A DNA stretch of 20,313 bases, taken from a virus. The DNA is taken from positions 1-20,313 of the IMG/VR virus record IMGVR_UViG_3300031721_000055, one strand, 5' to 3'. The notes under the pieces were generated by a model. That model saw nothing but the letters and a program-made list of their open reading frames with translations. It was not told the DNA's origin and did no database searches. This document shows, in pieces, positions 5,555 to 12,499 of the stretch. The stretch's first letter is position 1, and each line of letters starts with the position of its first letter. The translations under genes were made by a program, and so were the position numbers.

Positions 5555-7829
5555 GAATGGCTATGAAGAAGGCGGTTTCTTAGATGATGGTGCAAGTGTA
5601 GATGCTGTATCAGGTAACGAAGTACCAACAGGCTCATTACAGTCGGAAGTACGAGATGATATTCCTACCCAGTTAAGTGAGGGTGAGTTTGTAATACCAG
5701 CTGATGTAGTACGTTTCATTGGTTTAGAGAAGCTCATGAAGATTCGTGCAACAGCCAAGGCAGGTTTAAGTGCTATGGAAGAGGAAGGCCAGATTGGTGG
5801 TCAACCTGCTCCTATGGAGCTAGATGAAGATGGTGAGATGGATGCTCTCATTGATGGTCTAGATGGTGAAGACTTTGAAGGTGCTATACAGAACTTTGCA
5901 GAAGGCGGCTCAATATCTAAGATGCCATCTTACAAGAAGTACATGGGCCGTGAGTTCGGCAAGACACAACAAATTGAGTTCCGTACTTTCATTAATGCCT
6001 CTGGTGATAAGATTGTTATTAAGTTTGTAGACGGACAACCTCTACGACCTATACCTGAAGGGTACTCTCCCTACGTTGAAGGTGATACACCAGAGGCTCC
6101 ACCAGAAGGTGAGGGTGTTACTGGTACAAGTGGGGGTGACGGTGGTGGATCTACTATGCAGAAGAATGATCCCAACAACCCATGGAAGGGCATTACTGCT
6201 CCGGGTGATTCAGACGCTATCAAGGAGCATCACCAGATCCGATCAGATAGGGTTACCCGTGATCGTGCAGCTGCACTTAAAGACTTAGGTGAACAGTTTA
6301 AGGATGAGACTAGTAGTACCATGGTCAATAAGCAGATGCAGAACTATATGACCCCTGATGCACTAGAGATATTTAATACACGGGGAACTAATAAAGACAG
6401 CTGGGAATGGTCTTTACTTAAGAATAAGACACCTGCAGAACTTGCTATCTGGGCGCAGAAGACTGCAGACACTATCCGTAGAACTTCGGGTCTACCTGAT
6501 CCTTTTTACACAGGAGAACCTGAAGGGAATATGGGTAAGGTAGGAGAATTCTTCTCAGAGGCCTTTAGTGGTGGTGGCGATATACTAGACATTATTAAGC
6601 GTGTTGGTGTAATTGCTATTGGTTCTGGCGTTGGCATCCCTTCGTTTATTATGAATGAGTTGTATGATAAGGCAGGTGGTGATAAGGCTGTAGTGGATGA
6701 TGCAATAGCACAGCAAGGAGCAACAGTAGAAACCTCAAGTGGTTCAGGTACAACCGAACTAGAGGATGCACTAAATATTCAAAAAGATCTTACTGTTAAG
6801 TTACAGGACGCAGAGGATCGTGGTGATAGTATTACAGCACAGAAGAATACTGCAGCAGCAGAATGGGCAGGAAAGGAAGCACAGTCTGACGCTATTCAAA
6901 AGGCTACACTTGAAGCACTTGCTACACAGAAGGGTGAGTGGGATGCAGAGAGTGAAGCATACACTACTAAGTTGGCAGACGCTGAGATTACACGAGGTAA
7001 CGTAGCAGATAATCACGCACTGCAACTCTCTGTTCAAAAGGAAGATGCAGAAACTAAGTACAATGAAATATCTGCTGCATTGAAGGGTTCTGAAGGTAAA
7101 ACTGATGCAATCACTCTGGCACTACAGGCTGCTAAAGATAAAGCAGCAGAGGATATTAGTAGTTTATCCACTCAACTACTTGAGTCTAACACGAATCTAT
7201 CCACACAGAAATCTGCTTGGGATACTTCAGAAGCTGACTGGGATGTTAAGCAGGGTGACTGGGATACAGTTAATAAAGAGTGGTCAGGTAAAGTAGATCA
7301 ATCAAATGCTATTCAAGCTGCACTACAGGAAGACTTGGCTAATACTAAGCAAGCTCTTGCAGACTCACAACAGGCAGTACAGGATAAGGATGTTGCTCTA
7401 TCAAACAAGGATGCTGAGTTACAGGCTGCCATTAATTCACGGCCTAATACTCCTCCTCCGGGAACAGGAACTACTACACCTGTAACACCCCCTAAGACTC
7501 CTCCGGCAACAGGTGGTGGAGGCCACCCTAGTGCTGGTAGTGGTGGAGGCAACAATGGTAGTGGTGGTTACACTCCACCATCAGACACAGGTGGCGGTGG
7601 CGGTGGCGGTGGTGGCTACACAGGGGGTTGGGGTAATTCCGGCTATAGCCAGAAGAAAGCTATGGAGACAGGCAATGGGTATCTTAATAAAGGTGGCTTG
7701 ATTAGGAAGGAAGATACGCCTACTATCAAGAAGATGCGTTCTGACAACACTACAGGCCTAGCAGCTAAGAAGAAATCAAAAGAAAGAGCAAAAGCTAAAA
7801 AGGGAGCTTTGGCAGCAAAACGAACTTAA
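5544..7829 (+). CDS. Large structural protein with coiled coil and Gly-rich tail, function unknown
   Basis: Of 761 residues, the N terminus carries 'SGNEVPTGSLQSEVRDDI' (23-40) and 'LSEGEFVIPADVVRFIGLEK' (44-63), a signature I associate with a common but uncharacterised protein near the portal in marine podoviruses. Then follow an acidic linker, a Gly/Pro linker (about 182-203), a helical region, a short hydrophobic segment 'VGVIAIGSGVGIPSFIM' (354-370), a long coiled coil (about 404-630) with Trp-rich repeats such as 'EWDAE', 'AWDTS', 'DWDVKQGDWD', a Pro/Gly-rich linker (633-698) and a basic tail ending KKKSKERAKAKKGALAAKRT. The hydrophobic segment and basic tail could suit an ejected or internal virion protein. 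The start has GAGAGAG upstream and overlaps the preceding gene by 11 bases. Confidence 0.75.
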   Translation: MKSKNGYEEGGFLDDGASVDAVSGNEVPTGSLQSEVRDDIPTQLSEGEFVIPADVVRFIGLEKLMKIRATAKAGLSAMEEEGQIGGQPAPMELDEDGEMDALIDGLDGEDFEGAIQNFAEGGSISKMPSYKKYMGREFGKTQQIEFRTFINASGDKIVIKFVDGQPLRPIPEGYSPYVEGDTPEAPPEGEGVTGTSGGDGGGSTMQKNDPNNPWKGITAPGDSDAIKEHHQIRSDRVTRDRAAALKDLGEQFKDETSSTMVNKQMQNYMTPDALEIFNTRGTNKDSWEWSLLKNKTPAELAIWAQKTADTIRRTSGLPDPFYTGEPEGNMGKVGEFFSEAFSGGGDILDIIKRVGVIAIGSGVGIPSFIMNELYDKAGGDKAVVDDAIAQQGATVETSSGSGTTELEDALNIQKDLTVKLQDAEDRGDSITAQKNTAAAEWAGKEAQSDAIQKATLEALATQKGEWDAESEAYTTKLADAEITRGNVADNHALQLSVQKEDAETKYNEISAALKGSEGKTDAITLALQAAKDKAAEDISSLSTQLLESNTNLSTQKSAWDTSEADWDVKQGDWDTVNKEWSGKVDQSNAIQAALQEDLANTKQALADSQQAVQDKDVALSNKDAELQAAINSRPNTPPPGTGTTTPVTPPKTPPATGGGGHPSAGSGGGNNGSGGYTPPSDTGGGGGGGGGYTGGWGNSGYSQKKAMETGNGYLNKGGLIRKEDTPTIKKMRSDNTTGLAAKKKSKERAKAKKGALAAKRT

Positions 7830-7854
7830 TACCCTTTATTGGCTACCTAAGATC

Positions 7855-7882
7855 GGGAGGTGTACAATTTCGTACCCTTCCC
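7855..7882 (+). other. Hairpin between the 761-residue gene and the scaffold gene
   Basis: GGGAGG (7855-7860) pairs with CCTTCC (7877-7882, one G-U wobble) and GTAC (7862-7865) with GTAC (7872-7875), with one T-C mismatch and a six-base loop AATTTC. It encloses a perfect-looking Shine-Dalgarno GGGAGG that has no usable start codon behind it. No T-run follows, so it is not an intrinsic terminator. Confidence 0.45.
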
Positions 7883-7913
7883 CACTGTTAGCCCCAACAA
7901 GAGAGTAAATATT

Positions 7914-8765
7914 ATGCAAGCAGTAAAGAACACACCAGAAGTAAAAGGTTTCATGCGAGTTAATACTAAGCAACAGCGTATGGATAATGACGAAGCAGAG
8001 CTAGCAGAATTAAAAGCAAAGCATGAGATGTCACCAGAAGAAAAAGCAGATGATGAAACTCCTGATACAGCGGAAGAGCGATCTTTCAAGAAGCGGTATG
8101 GGGATCTACGTAGGCATCAGCAAGAACAGAAGAGTGACTTTGAAGAACAGATTAAAGCTTTGCAGGGTGAACTTAAGACATCTGCAACAGGTGAGATGGA
8201 ATTACCTAGTACAGAAGAAGAGATTGCAGAGTGGGCAGGCAAGTATCCTCAAGTAGCCAATATTATGCAGACAATGGCATTGAAGGCAGCTAAGGATCAG
8301 AATGCAGACCTTACATCTCGTATGAAGGAGATTGATGATCTTCAGGTTAGTGCTAATAAGAGTAAGGCAGAGTCTCAGTTATTGAAGATTCACCCTGACT
8401 TTGAGCAGATCCGTGAAGATGATGCATTCCATGAGTGGGTAGACCTACAACCTAAATGGGTTCAGGACTCTCTATACCATAATGAATCAGATGCAACTAG
8501 TGCCGCACGAGCAGTTGACTTGTATAAGTTAGATGCTGGCATTAGCAAGAAGAACAAAGCAAAGAAAGGTGATAGTCGTAGTGCAGCACAGGAAGTAAGT
8601 TCCCGTGGTGGTTCTACTCCTACAGAAGGCTCTGGTGAACAGCAATATGTTGAGTCCGATGTAGCAGATATGACCATTGGCGAGTATGAAGAGCACCAAG
8701 ATGCTATTGCCAAGGCAATGCGTAGTGGTAACTTTGTATATGACCTATCGGGTAGTGCTCGTTAA
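7914..8765 (+). CDS. Capsid scaffolding (assembly) protein
   Basis: From the ATG at 7914, preceded by GAGAG at 7900-7905, the protein is 283 residues. I reject the GTG at 7860 because it abuts GGGAGG and its extra residues look uncoded. The sequence is strongly acidic and helical, with 'EAELAELKAKHEMSPEEK' near the N terminus, a long coiled coil and the signature 'IHPDFEQIREDDAFHEWVDL' followed by 'QPKWVQDSLYHNESDATSAA', which I associate with scaffold proteins beside the major capsid gene. The end is 'GNFVYDLSGSAR'. Scaffolds guide coat assembly and are lost from the mature head. Position right before the capsid gene is the normal one. The leader and promoter of the capsid gene follow immediately. 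Confidence 0.8.
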   Translation: MQAVKNTPEVKGFMRVNTKQQRMDNDEAELAELKAKHEMSPEEKADDETPDTAEERSFKKRYGDLRRHQQEQKSDFEEQIKALQGELKTSATGEMELPSTEEEIAEWAGKYPQVANIMQTMALKAAKDQNADLTSRMKEIDDLQVSANKSKAESQLLKIHPDFEQIREDDAFHEWVDLQPKWVQDSLYHNESDATSAARAVDLYKLDAGISKKNKAKKGDSRSAAQEVSSRGGSTPTEGSGEQQYVESDVADMTIGEYEEHQDAIAKAMRSGNFVYDLSGSAR

Positions 8766-8785
8766 GTTTAAATAAAGTTTAAATA
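8764..8785 (+). repeat. Tandem 11-base AT-rich repeat upstream of promoter P3
   Basis: AAGTTTAAATA occurs at 8764-8774 and again, directly adjoining, at 8775-8785. It lies immediately upstream of the P3 -35 and could act as an A/T-rich UP element for RNA polymerase. The first copy begins in the scaffold stop codon. Confidence 0.55.
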
Positions 8786-8789
8786 AAGC

Positions 8790-8817
8790 TTGACATTTAT
8801 ATAAAAATCAGTATAAC
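8790..8817 (+). promoter_or_regulatory. Promoter P3 for the major capsid gene
   Basis: TTGACA (8790-8795), a 16-base spacer and TATAAC (8812-8817). The flanks 8781-8799 and 8812-8822 are identical to those of P2, so the two are copies of one element. Predicted start is near 8824, giving a leader of about 270 bases before the capsid ATG. A separate promoter suits a protein made in the largest amounts. Confidence 0.78.
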
Positions 8818-8831
8818 TGTATTTTAAACCT

Positions 8832-8866
8832 CTAGTGTAATTAGACTGATCCTCTGGTTACACTAG
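8832..8866 (+). promoter_or_regulatory. Stable hairpin at the 5' end of the capsid mRNA
   Basis: CTAGTGTAA (8832-8840) and TTACACTAG (8858-8866) pair perfectly, and the stem extends inward through TTAGA (8841-8845) and TCTGG (8853-8857) with two G-U pairs: fourteen pairs and a seven-base loop. It begins about eight bases after the predicted transcription start and has no T-run, so a 5' stabilising stem is more likely than a terminator. Confidence 0.6.
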
Positions 8867-8869
8867 TAC

Positions 8870-8914
8870 GTTACAGAAGAGTAGGCTCCACTCGGCTACC
8901 CTACACAGAGTAAC
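8870..8914 (+). other. Second leader stem with purine internal loop
   Basis: GTTAC (8870-8874) pairs with GTAAC (8910-8914) and GTAGG (8881-8885) with CCTAC (8900-8904). Between the stems the loop is AGAAGA against ACAGA, which recalls the GAGA/CAGAG loop of the hairpin at 1339-1395. Ten pairs only, so the structure is less certain than its neighbour at 8832-8866. Confidence 0.4.
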
Positions 8915-9060
8915 ACAATATGTTTTGCAAATTCGTGTATAACATATAAGCAATTACAATAGTAAATAGACAGACCTGATACACTACAGCCCATATCTTA
9001 CATTAAGTCGATCAACTTATAAAGACTGCACCTGTAGAATAACAGCCTCTATGATATTGT
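8915..9060 (+). other. Remainder of the capsid leader
   Basis: About 150 bases of AT-rich sequence with no open frame of note. A TATAAC at 8938-8943 has no matching -35 sixteen bases upstream. I see no other element in it. Confidence 0.5.
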
Positions 9061-9092
9061 TATAGCTCCATTACAATTTATATAGGAGTATA
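9061..9092 (+). promoter_or_regulatory. Possible hairpin masking the capsid ribosome site
   Basis: CTCC (9066-9069) can pair with GGAG (9085-9088) of the AGGAG ribosome site, and TATA (9061-9064) with TATA (9089-9092), with G9065 bulged and a 15-base loop. AGGAG itself lies eight bases before the ATG, an ideal spacing. The stem is short and A/T-rich, so it may be only weakly formed. Confidence 0.35.
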
Positions 9093-9096
9093 TATC

Positions 9097-10170
9097 ATGG
9101 CTTTTGCAAAAGCGAGTGGTTATACCAACTTAAACTCAGGTAATTTCTCACCTGTAATTTATAGCAAACAAGTACAGATGGAATTTCGTAAGTCAGCAGT
9201 CTGCGAAGCGATCACTAATAGTGATTACTTTGGTGAGATTGCCAATGCTGGCGATTCTGTTCGTATTATCAAAGAGCCTGAAATTACTGTATTAGCATAC
9301 ACCCGTGGTACTGCTATTGCTACTCAGGATTTAACTGACGTTGATTTTACTTTAACTGTAGATAAGTCTAACTACTTTGCATTTAAACTAGATGACATTG
9401 AAGAGCAACAGACCCACATCAACTGGTTAAGTATGGCTAGTAATCGTGCGGCCTATCGTTTGGCTGACCAGTATGACCAAGAAATCTTGGGTTACTTGTC
9501 TGGTTACAAGCAAGCTGCTCTACATGCTAACGCTGGTGCAGTTAACAACGTAATCTCTGGTACTAAGGCTACGGCTGCTGCTGGAACAGATGAACTACTT
9601 ACAGCTAACAAGCTAATCAAGTCTTCATTTGGTAACATCACTACTAGTTCTGCTGCCGATCACTCTATCCCACTAGCTGCCCGTATGTCTGGAGCAACTG
9701 CTGCTGCTACTGCAACTGCAACTCCGTTGCAAATGGTAGCTCGTATGGCTCGTTTGATGGATCAGAACAATGTTGATAAGGCAGGTCGTTGGTTAGTTGT
9801 GGATTCTGTATTCCAAGAAATCCTAGCTGACGAAGATTCTCGTCTATTGAATATGGACTGGGGACAGTCTGGTGGTCTACGTAATGGTTTGATGTTGGAC
9901 AACTTGCATGGTTTCCGTGTATATGTTTCTAACAACTTGCCTTCTGTAGGTACTGGTTCATCCACGGCTGGCACTGCTAACCAAAACACTAACTACGGTG
10001 TTATTGTTGCAGGTCATGACTCTAGTGTTGCTACTGCTCAGCAGATCAACAAGACTGAGACTTACCGTGATCCAGATAGCTTTGCTGATATTGTACGTGG
10101 TATGCACCTTTACGGTCGCAAGATCCTACGTCCTGAAGCAATAGTTACTGCTAAATACAACGTAGCCTAA
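9097..10170 (+). CDS. Major capsid protein
   Basis: The 357-residue protein is the coat subunit; I infer an HK97-like fold. It opens 'MAFAKASGYTNLNSGNFSPV' and continues with 'IYSKQVQMEFRKSAVCEAIT' (21-40), a region resembling the N-arm and E-loop strands of P22-type and T7-type coats, then 'VDKSNYFAFKLDDIEEQQTH' (88-107), and ends 'YGRKILRPEAIVTAKYNVA'. Regular GGT/GCT/CGT codons suggest high expression. A textbook AGGAG lies eight bases before the ATG. It has its own promoter and structured leader, and a terminator follows, so it can be transcribed as a single-gene unit. Position between scaffold and adaptor supports the call. Confidence 0.9.
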   Translation: MAFAKASGYTNLNSGNFSPVIYSKQVQMEFRKSAVCEAITNSDYFGEIANAGDSVRIIKEPEITVLAYTRGTAIATQDLTDVDFTLTVDKSNYFAFKLDDIEEQQTHINWLSMASNRAAYRLADQYDQEILGYLSGYKQAALHANAGAVNNVISGTKATAAAGTDELLTANKLIKSSFGNITTSSAADHSIPLAARMSGATAAATATATPLQMVARMARLMDQNNVDKAGRWLVVDSVFQEILADEDSRLLNMDWGQSGGLRNGLMLDNLHGFRVYVSNNLPSVGTGSSTAGTANQNTNYGVIVAGHDSSVATAQQINKTETYRDPDSFADIVRGMHLYGRKILRPEAIVTAKYNVA

Positions 10171-10182
10171 GCGTTGTCACTG

Positions 10183-10214
10183 AGGGGGTGGGCAATCTGC
10201 CCCCTTTCTTTTAT
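10183..10214 (+). terminator. Intrinsic terminator after the major capsid gene
   Basis: AGGGGG (10183-10188) pairs with CCCCCT (10200-10205); the stem extends inward with wobble pairs to a CAA loop. TTTCTTTTATT follows at once. It stands thirteen bases after the capsid stop and 20 bases before the adaptor gene, so downstream genes need read-through or a promoter I cannot see. Confidence 0.8.
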
Positions 10215-10233
10215 TATGTAAAGAGTAGAAATA

Positions 10234-10956
10234 ATGGCAACATATGTCGCACTTGCAAACGAGGTCTTACGCAGACTCAATGAAGTTCAGATTGATACTG
10301 CTGGTGATGGCTTTGATACTCTACGAAACGTACAAGCTCTTGCTAAAGATGCTATCAACAGTAGTATTAGACGTATACTACAAGATGGTCAAGAGTGGCC
10401 TTTTATTAAAACAACAACAGTTCAAACGCTAACAGCAGGCGTTACTACTTATTCTTTCCCAGCCGACTATTCAAGTTCCGACTGGGATACTTTCTATATT
10501 AAACAGTTAGCCTCTAAGGTTAATACTCCTGCAGTTCTAAAGCCCATGCCTTATGAAGAATACACACAGTCTCATAGGTCTGCTGACGATGTTGCACCAG
10601 CTACAGGTTTAAGTGCGCCAACACAAGTATTTCAAACGTATGACACTTCCTTTGGTGTTACCCCCGTACCTGATGCTGCTTATGAAGTAGAGTATACATA
10701 TTGGAGTACACCAGCCTCACTTAATTTATTTGATGATGTAAGTATTATACCTGAGAGATTTAGCCATGTGGTCATTGATGGTGCCATGATGTATATGATG
10801 CAGTTCCGTTCTAATGCACAAAGCGCACAGATGCACCAAGCTTCTTTTGAAGATGGTATTAAAGCCATGCGTAATGTATTAATGGATGATACCTTCCAGA
10901 TGAGATCTACTTATGCTGTTAGGTCTGGGCAACGCACATCTTCTAGGATAGCATAA
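10234..10956 (+). CDS. Head-tail adaptor, gp11-like (tail tubular protein A type)
   Basis: The 240-residue protein starts 'MATYVALANEVLRRLNEVQI' and continues with 'DAINSSIRRILQDGQEWPFI' (38-57), a helical stretch typical of T7 gp11 and P22 gp4 type adaptors, followed by 'TYSFPADYSSSDWDTFYIKQ' (72-91). These proteins ring the portal and form the upper tail. T7 gp11 is a little shorter, near 200 residues. The ribosome site is weak (AAGAG upstream). The propeller gene follows after four bases, so both are probably translated together. Being directly beside the propeller with no tape measure supports a short tail. Confidence 0.75.
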   Translation: MATYVALANEVLRRLNEVQIDTAGDGFDTLRNVQALAKDAINSSIRRILQDGQEWPFIKTTTVQTLTAGVTTYSFPADYSSSDWDTFYIKQLASKVNTPAVLKPMPYEEYTQSHRSADDVAPATGLSAPTQVFQTYDTSFGVTPVPDAAYEVEYTYWSTPASLNLFDDVSIIPERFSHVVIDGAMMYMMQFRSNAQSAQMHQASFEDGIKAMRNVLMDDTFQMRSTYAVRSGQRTSSRIA

Positions 10957-10960
10957 CAAC

Positions 10961-12499
10961 ATGGCTGATCAATTATCAGTACAGAAAGTAATGTGCAGAG
11001 GCGGCTTAGACACTAGCCGTGATGTACTGGCACAAGGAGAAACTTCTCCGGGCAGTGCTATTCAACTTGTTAACTATGAACCTGCTGTAACAGGTGGATA
11101 CAGACGTATAAGTGGCTTTGCTAATTCCTACGGGACTCTTCCGGGCACTGGCGCTACACTAGGTGTTCACGTAGCAAATGGTATCAATGATGGTATCCTT
11201 GGTTGCAGGAAGCCTAGTTCTGGTAATAACTATTTACACCGATGGAACAACTCAACATCCGCATGGGTAGCTGTTACCTGTGGTGGTTCACCTACTATGA
11301 CAGGTGTAGGTAAAGTTCGTATTGCTAGCTTTAACTTTACAGCTAAGAAAGTTATTCTTACAGATGGTATTAATCCTGCTGCTACTTATGATGGTTCTAC
11401 GTACACGCAAATAACACATTCAGCAGCACCTACAGATCCTAAGTACGCTGTAGACTTTGCTAATCATATGTTCCTTGCAGGTGATCCTGCCCATCCTTCT
11501 AAGTTATTCTTTAGTGCGCCTTTAGCTGAGACTGATTTTGCTACAGGAAATGGTGCTGGAGTAATACAAGTAGGATTTGACATTGTAGCTATTAAACCTT
11601 TCCGAGATGCGCTATACATATTTGGAACAGACACTATCAAAGCATTGAAGGGAACTGCCGCAGCAAACTTTGTATTGTCAGGTGTTACTCACAATTTAGG
11701 TTGTCTTGCTACGGATAGCATTATTGAAATTGGTGGTGATTTATTATTCCTTAGTCAGGATGGTATGCGTCCTATATCTGGTACAAGTAAGATTGGTGAC
11801 GTAGAATTAGAAACTGTGTCTAAGGGTATACAATCTTTATTTACTGACATTGTATTTGATATAGATTTAAATGGGTTGTCTGCCGTTGTTATTCGCCAGA
11901 AGTCTCAGTTTAGAGTGTTCTTTTCTGCATCAGAGTCTCAAGGTATCATTGGAGGTCTTCGTAAATCGGAGACAGGCATGGCCTTTGAGTTTGGTCAGCT
12001 ACTAGGAATAGAAGCTACTTGTGCTGCTAGTGGTTATTTAGGACAGTATGAATTTGTTATACATGGCACCTCAGATGGTAAAGTACACAGACAAGAAATA
12101 GGTAATAGCTTTGCTGGTGCTGATATATTTAGTATGTATCAGACCCCATACATATACATGGAAAACCCAGAGCAACGTAAAATCTTTCATAAGATAAATA
12201 CATACCTACGTTCTGAGGGAGACAATGAACTTATCCTGTCTGTAGTGTATGACTATGAAGATATTAATGTAATGAACCCCACTAACTATGTGATGACTAC
12301 TGTAGGTGCTGCAGCATATTTTAATGAAGCTACCTACGACAGTACTGCTATATACAGCGGTAATCCTTCCCCCATACAGACTACTAATATCTCAGGATCG
12401 GGTAAGTCTGTATCATTTAAATACGTAACTAATAGCACTGATGCTAGTCACAGCATACAGGGTATTGTGTTAACTTACGGCACTGGAGATTTAAGATAA
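10961..12499 (+). CDS. Tail nozzle or stopper-type beta-propeller protein
   Basis: The 512-residue protein is mostly beta-strand, with repeated strand-turn blocks such as 'YRRISGFANSYG' (47-58), 'ATYDGSTYTQITH' (140-152), 'FGTDTIKALKG' and 'GDLLFLSQDGMRPISG'. This pattern, and its place after the adaptor, matches nozzle/tail-hub proteins of marine short-tailed phages (tail tubular protein B like, P22 gp10 like). It would extend the portal-adaptor channel and anchor fibres. Length is shorter than T7 gp12 (about 790). The ribosome site is poor, with only AGGAT about a dozen bases upstream, so coupling to the adaptor is likely. The stop abuts the fibre ATG (TAA ATG). Confidence 0.7.
   Translation: MADQLSVQKVMCRGGLDTSRDVLAQGETSPGSAIQLVNYEPAVTGGYRRISGFANSYGTLPGTGATLGVHVANGINDGILGCRKPSSGNNYLHRWNNSTSAWVAVTCGGSPTMTGVGKVRIASFNFTAKKVILTDGINPAATYDGSTYTQITHSAAPTDPKYAVDFANHMFLAGDPAHPSKLFFSAPLAETDFATGNGAGVIQVGFDIVAIKPFRDALYIFGTDTIKALKGTAAANFVLSGVTHNLGCLATDSIIEIGGDLLFLSQDGMRPISGTSKIGDVELETVSKGIQSLFTDIVFDIDLNGLSAVVIRQKSQFRVFFSASESQGIIGGLRKSETGMAFEFGQLLGIEATCAASGYLGQYEFVIHGTSDGKVHRQEIGNSFAGADIFSMYQTPYIYMENPEQRKIFHKINTYLRSEGDNELILSVVYDYEDINVMNPTNYVMTTVGAAAYFNEATYDSTAIYSGNPSPIQTTNISGSGKSVSFKYVTNSTDASHSIQGIVLTYGTGDLR

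Noticed and set aside
7860-7913. GTG start for the scaffold gene
   Set aside because: It directly abuts GGGAGG with no spacing and lies inside a hairpin; the ATG at 7914 has GAGAG at a better distance.
8938-8943. Another TATAAC as a promoter in the capsid leader
   Set aside because: No -35-like hexamer at the 16-base spacing shared by the other three promoters.
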